From: Salinicola endophyticus
Lineage (GTDB): Bacteria; Pseudomonadota; Gammaproteobacteria; Pseudomonadales; Halomonadaceae
Reading direction: 5' to 3'
DNA length: 64,000 bases
Assembly (NCBI RefSeq): GCF_040536835.1
Contig: NZ_CP159578.1
Span: 124,001 to 188,000, forward strand
Numbering within the stretch: position 1 is the first letter of the stretch; each line of letters starts with the position of its first letter. A program made the translations under genes and the position numbers. Positions 1 to 8,599 of the stretch are shown one piece after another. Below the pieces are notes generated by a model. The model searched no databases. It saw nothing but the letters and a program-made list of their open reading frames with translations, and was not told the origin of the DNA.

Positions 1-1430
1 ATCATCAGCAGGTAGTAGAGCACGCCGCCCAAGGCGGCGCCGATCAGCCAGGCGTAGCCGCCCAGCACTTGCAGCGCCGGTACCCACACTGAGGAGATGG
101 AGAACAGCGCGGCCAGGCCGAAGGCGATCAGGGCACGTCGGTTCCAGCCCTTGACGTAATGGTAGGCGCCACCGGGATCGCTCGAGAACATGTCCTGAAT
201 ATCCAGCCGCTGGCGCCGCACCAGGTAGTAGTCGACCACGATGATGCCGTAGAAGGGCGCGATCACGGCGCCGAGCGCATTGACGAAACCGGGGATGCCG
301 ATCTGGCTGATCACGGCGACCCACAGCGCACCGACGAAGAAAGCGATCACCGCGGTGATCAGTCCGCCGACGCGAAAGCTGATCCGGCGCGGGAAGAGGT
401 TGGCCAGGTCATAGGCCGGTGGAATGAAGTTGGCCACCAGATTGATGCCGATGGTCGCGGCGAAGAAGGTGACCGCGGCGAGCAGCGTCAGTGGCAGCGA
501 GTCGACCCGCTCGATGATCTCGGAGGGGTTGGTCAGCGGTACGCCGAACAGCACCAGGGTACCGGCGGTGATGATCAGGGCGATGAAGGAGAAGATGGCC
601 ACGTTGAGCGGCAGGCCCAGCAGGTTGCCGAGCTTCATGTCGCGTTCGCTTCTGACGAAGCGCGAGAAGTCGCCGAAGTTGATCACCACCGCCGCGAAGT
701 AGGCGATCATGGTGCCGGTGATCGTCAGGAAGGCGCCTAAGGCGCTGCCCTGATAGTCGCTGCTGGTGCTGAAGACGGTGCTGATGGCGGGCAGCAGGTC
801 GCTGCCGGCCTGGAACCAGACGACGAGCATCAGCAGGACCATGACGGCATAGACCAGCGGCCCCGCCCAGTTGAGGAAGTGCTTGATCTTGTCGACGCCC
901 TGCCAGAACAGGGTGATCTGGAACAGCCAGACGACCACGAACGACAGCCAGCCGATGGCCGACATGCCCAGCCACTGTCCACCGGGGTCGCCGAACAGCG
1001 CCGTCAACAGCAGCGTCAGCGCGGTCGAGGCGAAGTACGTCTGCACCCCGTACCAGAAGATGCCGATGATCGCGCGCAGCATCGCCGGCAGGTTGGCGCC
1101 GCGGACGCCCATGCTGGCGCGGATCATTACCGGAAAGGGGATACCGTATTTGACGCTGGGCCTGCCGCTCAGGTTGACCAGCCACATCACCACGAAGCCG
1201 GCAAGGATGATCGCCGCCATCACCGCCCAGCCGTTGAGGCCATAGGAGATGAACAGCGAGGCGGCCAGGGTGTAGCCGAACAGACTCTGGATGTCGTTCG
1301 CCCAGACATTGAATATCTCGAACCAGCCCCAGCTGCGCTTGTGCTTCGGCAGAGGGGCAAGGTCTTCGTTGAAGAGCGTCCGGTCGATATGCCGGATGTT
1401 CAATTCTTGATCGGTCATGATGAAGGCCAT
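1..1430 (-). CDS. NCS1 family permease (allantoin/hydantoin/nucleobase type), 3' end cut by window edge
   Basis: An inner-membrane cation symporter of the nucleobase:cation symporter-1 family. The frame reads without a stop from the start to the window edge, about 476 residues, so only a short tail is missing. The N-terminal stretch PLPKHKRSWGWFEIFNVWAN, the following hydrophobic helices, and the GIPFPVMIRASMG segment are typical of PucI/Mhp1-like permeases. The start could be 1430 (MAFIMTDQ) or 1418 (MTDQEL). Neither has a clear ribosome binding site. It lies downstream of a second NCS1 gene and a racemase/allantoinase pair, so allantoin or a related hydantoin is the likely cargo. Cytosine or uracil cannot be excluded from sequence alone. 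Confidence 0.85.
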   Translation of the reverse strand, partial: MAFIMTDQELNIRHIDRTLFNEDLAPLPKHKRSWGWFEIFNVWANDIQSLFGYTLAASLFISYGLNGWAVMAAIILAGFVVMWLVNLSGRPSVKYGIPFPVMIRASMGVRGANLPAMLRAIIGIFWYGVQTYFASTALTLLLTALFGDPGGQWLGMSAIGWLSFVVVWLFQITLFWQGVDKIKHFLNWAGPLVYAVMVLLMLVVWFQAGSDLLPAISTVFSTSSDYQGSALGAFLTITGTMIAYFAAVVINFGDFSRFVRSERDMKLGNLLGLPLNVAIFSFIALIITAGTLVLFGVPLTNPSEIIERVDSLPLTLLAAVTFFAATIGINLVANFIPPAYDLANLFPRRISFRVGGLITAVIAFFVGALWVAVISQIGIPGFVNALGAVIAPFYGIIVVDYYLVRRQRLDIQDMFSSDPGGAYHYVKGWNRRALIAFGLAALFSISSVWVPALQVLGGYAWLIGAALGGVLYYLLM

Positions 1431-1525
1431 TTGTCATTGTGATTGATGCCAGGCCCTGTGCTGCGCAGCGCCCGCTCTCGGAGAGCATCCTTGCCCGCCA
1501 TGTCGTTGTTCTCGATGCCGTGGCC

Positions 1526-2890
1526 TCAGCGGCAAAAGCGCTGGCACGGAGACCAGTACTTCATCAACAGGAAGTAGGTCAGCCCGGCCGGAAGCAGGCT
1601 GGCGTACCAGGAGACGGTGGAGAAACTGAAGGCCGCGACCACGCCCACCAGGGTGGCGATCACGGCTCCGAGGTTCACGCCGCGGTAGGGCCCGCTGGCG
1701 TCGTACAGCTTGTCGAGATCCAGGGTGCGGCGGCGGATCAGGTAGTAGTCGACCACCAGGATGGCGAAGATGGGACCGAGGAAGGCGGAGTAGGTCTGCA
1801 CGAAGACCTGCAGGCCGGCGGCGGACTCATCCTTGACCAGCTCCCAGGGGAAGGTGGCAAAGGCCAGCAGGCCGACGACCACTGCGGCCGTGCGGTACTT
1901 GAGCTTGAAGGTATCCATCAGCACATAGGTCGGCGGCACTACGTTGTTGAGCACGTTGGTGGTGACCTGGGCGAAAGCGATGAACAGCAGCGTGGTCATC
2001 AATAGTGGCGTGTTGTCGACCGCGTTGGCGAACACCTTGATCGGATCGGCGACGCCGGTGGCTTCGGAGACCATATAGCCGATCAGGCCCATGAACAGGG
2101 TGCAGGGCAGGATCGACATGGCGTAGAGGGTGGTCAACAACCCCGGGCCACTGCCCTCCTTGTGCTCACGGGAATAGTCGCTGACGTTGAGCATCATGGT
2201 GCTGTAGATGCCCAGGAACAGCATGGTCGCGCCCCAGAAGGGCATGCCCCAGGAGCCCTTCATGGTCAGCAGGCTGGCCGAGAGCTCGTCGCCGTAGCGC
2301 TGCGTGGTGCTGAAGAACATGTAGACCAGCGAGGCCAGGATGAAGGCGCTGCCGATGTTCTCCAGCCATTTGATGCCCTGGAAGCCCGTCACCGACAGGG
2401 CGATCTGCAGGAACTGGAAGGCAATGAAGTAGAAGATCAGGTTGTCGAAGCCGAACAGGGTCGCCGAGACCATGTTGAGGGCGCCGGCGCCGATCCAGCT
2501 CTGGAAACCGTACCAGACGATGGCGGGTACGGCGCGCACCAGCCCCGGCAGGCGGGTGCCGCTGAAGCCGAAGGCGCTGCGCGCCTGGACCATGAAAGGG
2601 ATGCCGTACTTGTAGCCGGCGGCGCCGTTCAGGGCCAGGGCGATACCGATCACGAAGCAGCCGATGGCGATCGCCAGCGTCGCCTGGACCAGGTTCAGCG
2701 TGCCGACCACGCTGGAGCCCATGGTGAAGGTGCCGATCGATACGCAGCCGCCGAACCAGGCCAGCAGATAGGAGGTGCGACCCATGATGCGGGTCTTCTG
2801 TGGGGCCAGTGACTCCTGGCCGGCGGCCTTGGTGGCCGTGTCGGTTGGCCCGGTCGTTAGGGTCTGGGCCGCATTGGGGTCATGACGCAT
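1526..2890 (-). CDS. NCS1 family permease (purine/allantoin/hydantoin type)
   Basis: A 454-residue membrane transporter of the NCS1 family with about twelve hydrophobic segments. Family features seen are the GRTSYLLAWFGGCVSIGTF first helix, YKYGIPFMVQARSAFG, and WYGFQSWIGAGALN. The start at 2890 (MRHDPNAAQ) is preceded by GAGG eight bases upstream. An upstream in-frame start at 2917 lacks a comparable site. It is the second NCS1 gene in a row, 96 bases before the first, with hpxA upstream, so the two may take up different ring compounds such as allantoin and hydantoin or a purine. The exact substrate cannot be read here. Confidence 0.9.
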   Translation of the reverse strand: MRHDPNAAQTLTTGPTDTATKAAGQESLAPQKTRIMGRTSYLLAWFGGCVSIGTFTMGSSVVGTLNLVQATLAIAIGCFVIGIALALNGAAGYKYGIPFMVQARSAFGFSGTRLPGLVRAVPAIVWYGFQSWIGAGALNMVSATLFGFDNLIFYFIAFQFLQIALSVTGFQGIKWLENIGSAFILASLVYMFFSTTQRYGDELSASLLTMKGSWGMPFWGATMLFLGIYSTMMLNVSDYSREHKEGSGPGLLTTLYAMSILPCTLFMGLIGYMVSEATGVADPIKVFANAVDNTPLLMTTLLFIAFAQVTTNVLNNVVPPTYVLMDTFKLKYRTAAVVVGLLAFATFPWELVKDESAAGLQVFVQTYSAFLGPIFAILVVDYYLIRRRTLDLDKLYDASGPYRGVNLGAVIATLVGVVAAFSFSTVSWYASLLPAGLTYFLLMKYWSPCQRFCR

Positions 2891-3075
2891 GCTGTCGTCC
2901 TCGCAAGAAGGGATCACTGTTGTTGTTGTCCCGGCCGTGAACCGGGCGAACTCTTGCGGCGTGCTGCTCGGGCTTTAGGGTTTCATGTGGCGCTATCCTG
3001 GGTGATGGCTGTTTGACCGGGGCGGCCTGTCCAACAGGCTTCGGCCCTCGTGGCTCGTGTCACTCGCTCGCGGTC

Positions 3076-3123
3076 TTGCGAAAGTTAGTTGCGAAAGTTA
3101 GTTGCGAAAGTGATTTGCGAGAG
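3076..3123. repeat. 13-bp tandem repeat, three copies plus a partial fourth
   Basis: TTGCGAAAGTTAG occurs twice in direct succession, followed by TTGCGAAAGTGAT and then TTGCGAGAG. It lies between the end of hpxA and the NCS1 gene. It may be simple slippage or repeated regulator half-sites. Confidence 0.8.
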
Positions 3124-3145
3124 TCTCGTGAGTGTCGTGGAAGCG

Positions 3146-3889
3146 TCAGGTGCGCGTCATGTGAGACAGATGCTCGAAGCGCCCGGTGAAGGCCTTGGGC
3201 CGGGGAAAGGCCAGATCGCCGACCTTGCTGGTGCCAAGCCCCAGCCCCACCAGGGCCTCGCTGAGCTTGACCGCGGCGGTCACACCCTCGACTACCGGCA
3301 GGCCGACGGCGTCGCTGATCTCAGCGGTCAGGTCGGCCATGCCCCCACAGCCCAGTACGATGGCGCCGATGCCGTCCTCGTCACGGGCGCGCCGGCACTC
3401 CTCGATGATGCGGGTCAACGCCCCCTCGCCGTCACTCTCCAGGTCCAGCACCGGGATCTCGGCCGCGCGCACGCGGCGGCAGTGGTGGCGAAAGCCATAC
3501 TGGTCGAGCAGGTGCTCGGCGATGATGCCGGTGCGGCCCAGGGTGGTGACGATGGAGAAGCGGGTGCTGATCAGCGTGGCCATGTGGAAGGCCGCCTCGG
3601 CGATGCCGATGACCGGGGCGCGGGTCAGCTCGCGGGCGGCCAGCAGCCCCGGGTCGCCGAAGCAGGCGATGATGTAGGCATCCACGCCCTCGCGCTCCCC
3701 CGCCATGACCTCTTCGAGCACGCCGACGGCGCTGATGGCTTCATCGAAGTGGCTCTCGATGGAGACCGGGCCGCTCTTGGGGGTCGTCGCCACGATCTCG
3801 GTGCCCGGCGCCGCGATGCGTGAGGCCGCCTCGCCGATGGTCGTGGTCATGCTGGCGGTGGTGTTGGGATTGATGACGCGAATCCGCAT
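3146..3889 (-). CDS. hpxA: Asp/Glu/hydantoin racemase family, probable allantoin racemase
   Basis: A 247-residue cofactor-independent racemase that interconverts (R)- and (S)-allantoin or 5-substituted hydantoins. The protein opens with the family signature RVINPNTT. The two catalytic cysteines expected of the family are present at about C76 (IIACFGDPG) and C181 (VLGCGGM). Length matches Klebsiella HpxA and bacterial hydantoin racemases. It is divergent from puuE and next to two NCS1 permeases, which supports an allantoin role: it would supply the (S)-isomer used by allantoinase. Hydantoin racemase remains possible, as the families are not separable by eye. Confidence 0.82.
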   Translation of the reverse strand: MRIRVINPNTTASMTTTIGEAASRIAAPGTEIVATTPKSGPVSIESHFDEAISAVGVLEEVMAGEREGVDAYIIACFGDPGLLAARELTRAPVIGIAEAAFHMATLISTRFSIVTTLGRTGIIAEHLLDQYGFRHHCRRVRAAEIPVLDLESDGEGALTRIIEECRRARDEDGIGAIVLGCGGMADLTAEISDAVGLPVVEGVTAAVKLSEALVGLGLGTSKVGDLAFPRPKAFTGRFEHLSHMTRT

Positions 3890-3972
3890 CGGGGAGTGAC
3901 TCCTGAACGAGGCTCGACGCGGCGCAGCAGCAGGGCATCGAGGTCTGGCGGCATGGGTAGTGAGCTATAGTC

Positions 3973-3984
3973 TTTGTATACAAA
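3973..3984. promoter_or_regulatory. TTTGTATACAAA palindrome, probable GntR-type operator
   Basis: A perfect 12-bp palindrome 84 bases upstream of the hpxA start. FCD-type GntR regulators commonly bind TTGTATACAA-like sites. Related sites occur at 4131-4142 and 21955-21965, the latter in front of allA. Confidence 0.6.
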
Positions 3985-4130
3985 AAATCTAAGCGAGATG
4001 GCGGCGCAACGCAAGCAGGATGACCTCGCCCACGCCGCCCTGCAGACGTCGTCTGCGCGGCCACCATCGAGCTTTTCAAGCCATGTCAGTAGGTTGGCAT
4101 CTGCCATCTAATGATTTCTCGCCGGGCACT

Positions 4131-4142
4131 TTCGTATACAGC
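4131..4142. promoter_or_regulatory. GTATAC-core operator-like site upstream of puuE
   Basis: TTCGTATACAGC shares the GTATACA core with the perfect palindrome 158 bases away. It is the second site in the hpxA-puuE divergent promoter region. Confidence 0.45.
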
Positions 4143-4333
4143 ATCTGGCGCGATGCCTGAGCGCGAGACAGTCGGCTCGTGTCGGCGCATCATGGGCAGG
4201 CTTGCAGCGTGAATGGATACAATTCATGTTGCTCTTGTATGCATGCATTTTCGTGCCGCCGATCGCGCGCCGACAGTGGACACCGGCAGCGGATACCGGC
4301 ACTGCACCCGGTACTAGAACAAGGAATTCTGCA

Positions 4334-5266
4334 ATGAAGTCTCCCGCGCATGACGGCTATCCCCGCGATCTGATCGGCTACGGCCGTAACCCGCCCCAGG
4401 CCAACTGGCCCGGCCAGGCGCGTGTCGCGGTGCAGTTCGTGCTCAACTACGAAGAGGGCGCGGAGAACTGCGTGCTGCACGGCGATGCGCACGCCGAGCA
4501 GTTCCTCTCCGAGATCGCCGGGGCCGAGGCCTACCCCGATCGTCATCTGAGCATGGAGTCGATCTACGAATATGGCTCCCGCGCCGGGGTGTGGCGGGTG
4601 TTGCGGGAGTTCGAACGGCGCGGCCTGCCGTTGACGGTGTTCGGCGTGGCGATGGCGCTGGAGCGCCACCCTGAAGCCGCCCAGGCGTTCCGCGAGCTGG
4701 GCCATGAGGTGGCCTGCCACGGCTATCGCTGGATCCACTACCAGAACGTGCCGGAGGCGGTGGAGCGGGCGCACCTGCAGCGCGCGCTGGCGATCTTCGA
4801 GTCGCTCTACGGCGAACGCCCGCTGGGCTGGTACACCGGCCGCGACAGCCCCAACACGCGACGTCTGCTGGTCGACGAGGGCGGCTTCCTCTACGACAGC
4901 GACTACTACGGCGACGATCTGCCGTTCTGGAGCGATGTCGACGACAGTCAGGGGCGCAGCCAGCGCCACCTGATCGTGCCCTACACCCTGGATAGCAACG
5001 ACATGCGCTTCGCCTCGCCGACCGGTTTCGATCACGGCGAGCCGTTCTTCCAGTATCTGCGCGACGCCTTCGACGTGCTCTATGAAGAGGGGGCAGAGAC
5101 GCCCAAGATGCTCTCGATCGGCCTGCACTGCCGGCTGATCGGGCGCCCCGGACGCTTCCGTGCGCTGCAGCGCTTCCTCGATCACCTCGAGGCCCACGAC
5201 CGGGTGTGGATCACCCGGCGTGTGGATATTGCCCGCCACTGGGTCAGCCAGCACCCGCCCGCCTAG
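4334..5266 (+). CDS. puuE: PuuE-type allantoinase (polysaccharide-deacetylase fold)
   Basis: A 310-residue cytosolic hydrolase that opens the allantoin ring to allantoate. It belongs to the NodB/polysaccharide deacetylase superfamily rather than the metal-dependent amidohydrolase allantoinases. PuuE features are YPRDLIGYGRNPP near the N-terminus, VLNYEEGAE, the HEVACHGYRWIHY block, GWYTGRDSPNTR, and the C-terminal GLHCRLIGRPGR. The start at 4334 follows AAGGA by eight bases. A longer frame from 4202 has no site and non-homologous residues. It is divergent from hpxA and would act directly after it. Sugar deacetylase activity is unlikely given the PuuE-specific blocks. Confidence 0.93.
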   Translation: MKSPAHDGYPRDLIGYGRNPPQANWPGQARVAVQFVLNYEEGAENCVLHGDAHAEQFLSEIAGAEAYPDRHLSMESIYEYGSRAGVWRVLREFERRGLPLTVFGVAMALERHPEAAQAFRELGHEVACHGYRWIHYQNVPEAVERAHLQRALAIFESLYGERPLGWYTGRDSPNTRRLLVDEGGFLYDSDYYGDDLPFWSDVDDSQGRSQRHLIVPYTLDSNDMRFASPTGFDHGEPFFQYLRDAFDVLYEEGAETPKMLSIGLHCRLIGRPGRFRALQRFLDHLEAHDRVWITRRVDIARHWVSQHPPA

Positions 5267-5278
5267 CGGATCGGTCTC

Positions 5279-5340
5279 GCCGGGTTCGGATCACCTGAAT
5301 CGAACCCGGCATCCCCCACGCGTCTTCATGGTGCGTGGGG
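5279..5340 (+). terminator. Tandem hairpins after puuE
   Basis: GCCGGGTTCG (5279-5288) pairs perfectly with CGAACCCGGC (5301-5310). CCCCACGC (5314-5321) pairs with GCGTGGGG (5333-5340). There is no U-tract, so these are hairpins that may end or protect the puuE transcript rather than a textbook intrinsic terminator. Confidence 0.45.
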
Positions 5341-5491
5341 TCTCTCCCGTGCCCCTGATTCGATCAACCCCTCCTCCTGTCCGGGTCATCGAGACAATGA
5401 TGTCGGGCTTTGTGCATTGGCTAACTCCCTGAATCGACAGCGCAGATAACCGGTCTGGCGCCGAGCTTGCTAAGACGTGATGTGAAACCAA

Positions 5492-5535
5492 CGTTTCTCA
5501 TTCGGTAGAGAAGTCGCCAATCGTTTCTCTATCGG
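5492..5535. promoter_or_regulatory. Direct repeats CGTTTCTC(AT/TA)TCGG upstream of the amino-acid ABC operon
   Basis: CGTTTCTCATTCGG at 5492-5505 recurs as CGTTTCTCTATCGG at 5522-5535, a centre spacing of 30 bases or about three helical turns. An inverted GAGAAG lies between them. This looks like a paired operator 50-95 bases before the start codon. The adjacent RpiR-family regulator is the natural candidate to bind it. Confidence 0.5.
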
Positions 5536-5585
5536 CATCACGCTATTGGCATAACAACTCACAAGCTCTCTCCGGGAGGTATGGC

Positions 5586-6401
5586 ATGTTCGCCTGCGTC
5601 AAGAATCGATTCTCGCGTCAGCTCGTGCTGACGCTCTGCTTCACCGTCGTCGCCGGCTTCACGGCTGTCTCGGCCCAGGCCAGCGACCTGGCAACCATCG
5701 AACAGCGCGGCACACTGCGGGTCGCGGTACCGCAGGACTTCCCGCCGTTCGGGTCGGTGGGCACCGACCTGCAACCGCAGGGATACGATATCGATATGGC
5801 GCACTACCTGGCCGATCAAATGGATGTCGATCTGAAGCTGGTGACCGTCACCAGTGCCAATCGCATCCCGTTCTTGCAGACCGACAAGGTCGATCTGGTG
5901 ATCTCGAGCCTGGGCAAGAACCCCGAGCGCGCTGCGGTGATCGACTTCACTGAGGCCTATGCGCCGTTCTTCCTCGGCGTGTTCGGCACGCCCGATGCCG
6001 CACCGGTCGAAGATGCCGCAGGGCTCGCCGGCAAGACCATCGGCGTGACCCGCGGCTCGGTCGAGGACATGGAACTCTCCGATCTGGTGCCGAGCGATAC
6101 CACCGTCCAGCGCTTCGAGGACAATGCCACCACGATCTCTGCCTTCCTGTCCGGCCAGGTAGACTACATTGCCACCGGCAACGTGGTTGCGGCACAGATT
6201 GCCGAGCGCAATACCGCGCGGGCGCCGACCATGGTGTTGCGGATCAAGAATTCCCCCTGCTACATCGGCCTGGCCAAGGGCAACGAGGCGCTCAAGGCGC
6301 GCGTCAATGCGTTGATCGAGCAGGCCAAGCAGGATGGCACGCTGCAATCGATGTCGCAGAAGTGGTTCCACACTGCGCTGCCCGACGATCTCTCGGCTTG
6401 A
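5586..6401 (+). CDS. Amino-acid ABC transporter periplasmic binding protein (SBP family 3)
   Basis: A 271-residue exported binding protein with a signal peptide of about 31 residues ending VSAQA. The mature start, LATIEQRGTLRVAVPQDFPPF, is the classic family-3 opening, followed by GYDIDMAHYLA and the central TVTSANRIPFLQ loop. It is the first gene of a tight operon with two permeases and an ATPase. The start at 5586 follows GGGAGG. The ligand is probably a polar amino acid or related compound. An unusual short C-terminal tail (HTALPDDLSA) is the only oddity. The position inside a purine-breakdown region leaves open a ureide ligand. Confidence 0.9.
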   Translation: MFACVKNRFSRQLVLTLCFTVVAGFTAVSAQASDLATIEQRGTLRVAVPQDFPPFGSVGTDLQPQGYDIDMAHYLADQMDVDLKLVTVTSANRIPFLQTDKVDLVISSLGKNPERAAVIDFTEAYAPFFLGVFGTPDAAPVEDAAGLAGKTIGVTRGSVEDMELSDLVPSDTTVQRFEDNATTISAFLSGQVDYIATGNVVAAQIAERNTARAPTMVLRIKNSPCYIGLAKGNEALKARVNALIEQAKQDGTLQSMSQKWFHTALPDDLSA

Positions 6402-6415
6402 GCGGGTAAGCAGTC

Positions 6416-7099
6416 ATGACGCTGGATTTCTCCACGCTGCTGCCCTACACGGAGCAGATCCTCCACGGCTTGATGACGACGATCTGGCTGACTGCGGTGA
6501 CGACGATGGCCGGGATCGCGTTGGCGATCGTCGTCGCCTACCTGCGGGACGCTGCCGTCAACGGACGGCCGAGCCCCATCAGCCGCCTGCTGGGCGGCTA
6601 TGTCGAGGTCATCCGCAACACCCCGTTCATCGTGCAGCTGTTCTTTCTGTTCTTCGGCCTGCCGGCGCTGGGTATCCCGATCAGCGCGACGGTCGCGGCG
6701 CTGCTGGCGATGATCCTCAATCTCGGCGCCTATACTGCCGAGATCCTGCGTGCGGGGATCGACTCGACCCAGAGAGGCCAGCATGAAGCCGCCCGCGCGC
6801 TTGGGCTATCGCGTCTGCAGAGTTTCCGGCACGTGGTTCTGGTACCGGCGTTTTCGCGGGTTTACCCGTCGCTGATCAGCCAGTGCATCATCGTGATGCT
6901 GGGCTCTGCGGTGGTATCCCAGATTTCGGTCTTCGACCTGACCTACGCCGCCAACTTCATCCAGTCGCGCAGCTTCCGCGGCTTCGAAGTCTATCTGGTG
7001 GTGACGCTGATCTATCTGCTGCTGGCGGTGGGGCTGCGGCTGGCGTTCGAGTTCGCCGGGCGCCGCCTGTTCGCGTTTCGCCAGGGAGGTTCGGCATGA
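6416..7099 (+). CDS. Polar amino-acid ABC transporter permease (HisM/GlnP family)
   Basis: A 227-residue inner-membrane permease with about five hydrophobic helices. The family signatures EVIRNTPFIVQLFF and the cytoplasmic EAA loop (HEAARALGLSRLQSF) are clear. It begins 14 bases after the binding protein and overlaps the next permease by four bases (ATGA), so the pair is translationally coupled and probably forms a heterodimeric channel. Confidence 0.92.
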   Translation: MTLDFSTLLPYTEQILHGLMTTIWLTAVTTMAGIALAIVVAYLRDAAVNGRPSPISRLLGGYVEVIRNTPFIVQLFFLFFGLPALGIPISATVAALLAMILNLGAYTAEILRAGIDSTQRGQHEAARALGLSRLQSFRHVVLVPAFSRVYPSLISQCIIVMLGSAVVSQISVFDLTYAANFIQSRSFRGFEVYLVVTLIYLLLAVGLRLAFEFAGRRLFAFRQGGSA

Positions 7100-7752
7100 C
7101 CGATTTCACGCTGTGGGACATCGTCCGCAACCTGCTGCTGGCAGGGCGCTGGACGGTGGTCCTGTCGTTGATCGCCTTCATCGGCGGAGCCGCCGTCGGG
7201 CTGATGTTGACCCTGCTGCGCATGGGCGGGCTGAAGCCGATCCGCTGGTCGATCCGGCTCTACGTCGATCTGTTCCAGGGCACGCCGCTGCTGATGCAGC
7301 TGTTCCTGGCCTATTTCGGTGCCGCGGCACTGGGGTTCGATGTCTCTGCCTGGACCGCGGCCAGTGTGGCGCTGACGCTGTTCACCAGCGCTTTCCTGTG
7401 CGACATCTGGCGCGGCTGCGTCGAGGCGGTACCCAGCGGCCAGTGGCAGGCGTCCCGGGTACTCGGACTCGACTATCTGCAGTCGATGCGCCACGTCATC
7501 CTGCCTCAAGCGCTGCGTCTGGCCGTGCCACCGACCGTCGGCTTTTCCGTGCAGGTCATCAAGGGCACCGCGCTGGCATCGGTGATCGGCTTCGTCGAGC
7601 TGACCAAGGCCGGCACCATGCTCAACAACGCAGCGTTTGCACCCTTCACCATCTTCGCGCTGGTGGCGCTCGGATATTTCATCCTCTGCTATCCGCTGTC
7701 CCGCTATGCCCGTCACCTGGAGAAAAAGCTCTATGGCGCTGGTATCCGTTAA
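7096..7752 (+). CDS. Polar amino-acid ABC transporter permease, second subunit
   Basis: A 218-residue inner-membrane permease. The start at 7096 overlaps the previous stop as ATGA. It has the VDLFQGTPLLMQLFL motif and an EAA-type loop (QASRVLGLDYLQSMRHV). It partners the upstream permease, and its 3' end overlaps the ATPase start by 20 bases. A longer in-frame reading from 6883 lies inside the previous gene and is not credible. Confidence 0.9.
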   Translation: MTDFTLWDIVRNLLLAGRWTVVLSLIAFIGGAAVGLMLTLLRMGGLKPIRWSIRLYVDLFQGTPLLMQLFLAYFGAAALGFDVSAWTAASVALTLFTSAFLCDIWRGCVEAVPSGQWQASRVLGLDYLQSMRHVILPQALRLAVPPTVGFSVQVIKGTALASVIGFVELTKAGTMLNNAAFAPFTIFALVALGYFILCYPLSRYARHLEKKLYGAGIR

Positions 7753-8461
7753 AGACCTGCACAAATCCTTCGGCGAGCTGGAGGTGCTCAAGGGCATCGA
7801 TCTGGAGGTCGAGGCCGGCGAGGTGGTATCGATCATCGGTCGCAGCGGTTCGGGCAAGAGTACCCTGCTGCGTTGTCTCAACCAGCTCGAGCGTCACGAC
7901 TGGGGGACGATCGTGCTGGCCGACCAGCGTCTCGATGGCACCGCGATGTCGCCGGGCGAGCTGAGCCAGAACGTCGGCATGGTGTTCCAGAGCTTCAACC
8001 TGTTCCCGCACAAGACGGTGGTCGAGAACGTGATGCTGGCACCGCTGGTGGTCAAGCAGACGCCCCGGGACGAGGCACGCCGGATCGCCGAGTCGGTGCT
8101 CGCCAAGGTGGGGATGTCCGAGAAGGTCGACGCTTATCCGGCCCAGCTCTCCGGCGGCCAGCAGCAGCGCGTGGCGATTGCCCGGGCACTGGCGATGAAT
8201 CCCAAGGTACTGCTGTGCGACGAGGTGACCTCGGCGCTCGACCCTGAACTGGTGGGCGAAGTGCTGCGCGTGCTCGAAGACCTGGCCAGTGAAGGGATGA
8301 CGCTGATCCTGGTCACCCATGAGATGAAGTTCGCCCGCGACGTCAGTGACCGCGTCGTCTTCATGCATCAGGGGCGGATCCATGAATCCGGCGACCCGCA
8401 GACGCTGTTCACCCGGCCGCAGACGCCGGAGCTCGCCCAGTTCATTGCCTCGGTGCTATGA
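7733..8461 (+). CDS. Polar amino-acid ABC transporter ATPase (GlnQ family)
   Basis: A 242-residue cytosolic ATPase that energises the preceding permeases. The Walker [10 protein letters not shown], the Q-loop [11 protein letters not shown], the signature [15 protein letters not shown] and the Walker [15 protein letters not shown] are intact. The start at 7733 ([14 protein letters not shown]) lies within the end of the permease gene. It is the last gene of the operon, and an RpiR regulator follows in the same direction after 138 bases. Confidence 0.93.
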   Translation: MALVSVKDLHKSFGELEVLKGIDLEVEAGEVVSIIGRSGSGKSTLLRCLNQLERHDWGTIVLADQRLDGTAMSPGELSQNVGMVFQSFNLFPHKTVVENVMLAPLVVKQTPRDEARRIAESVLAKVGMSEKVDAYPAQLSGGQQQRVAIARALAMNPKVLLCDEVTSALDPELVGEVLRVLEDLASEGMTLILVTHEMKFARDVSDRVVFMHQGRIHESGDPQTLFTRPQTPELAQFIASVL

Positions 8462-8599
8462 GCCGGTGTCCGGTGGTCACGGCTCGTGATACCGGGCGCA
8501 GCGGCGGGGGATTTCGATGGTAGAGTGACCACAGCCCTGGTCAGGAAATGATGCGCCAGGGAGTGATGAGTCAGGGAACGACAGTCAGGGAAAGCACCC

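Larger units (their letters stand above)
3890..4333. other. Divergent regulatory region between hpxA and puuE
   Basis: A 444-base non-coding gap that must hold the promoters of both divergent genes. It contains two GTATAC-core palindromes, listed separately, and an AT-richer stretch at 3965-3995. No credible open reading frame or RNA gene was seen. Confidence 0.6.
5267..5585. other. Intergenic region: puuE 3' hairpins and promoter of the amino-acid ABC operon
   Basis: A 319-base gap. The first part holds two strong hairpins (5279-5340). The last 100 bases hold paired CGTTTCTC direct repeats and the ribosome binding site of the substrate-binding protein. No ORF was supported. Confidence 0.6.

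Noticed and set aside
409..1488. Minus-strand frame of 359 residues over the first NCS1 permease
   Set aside because: Another reading frame of the same strand gives a clear NCS1 permease through the whole stretch, including conserved motifs. This frame is low-complexity.
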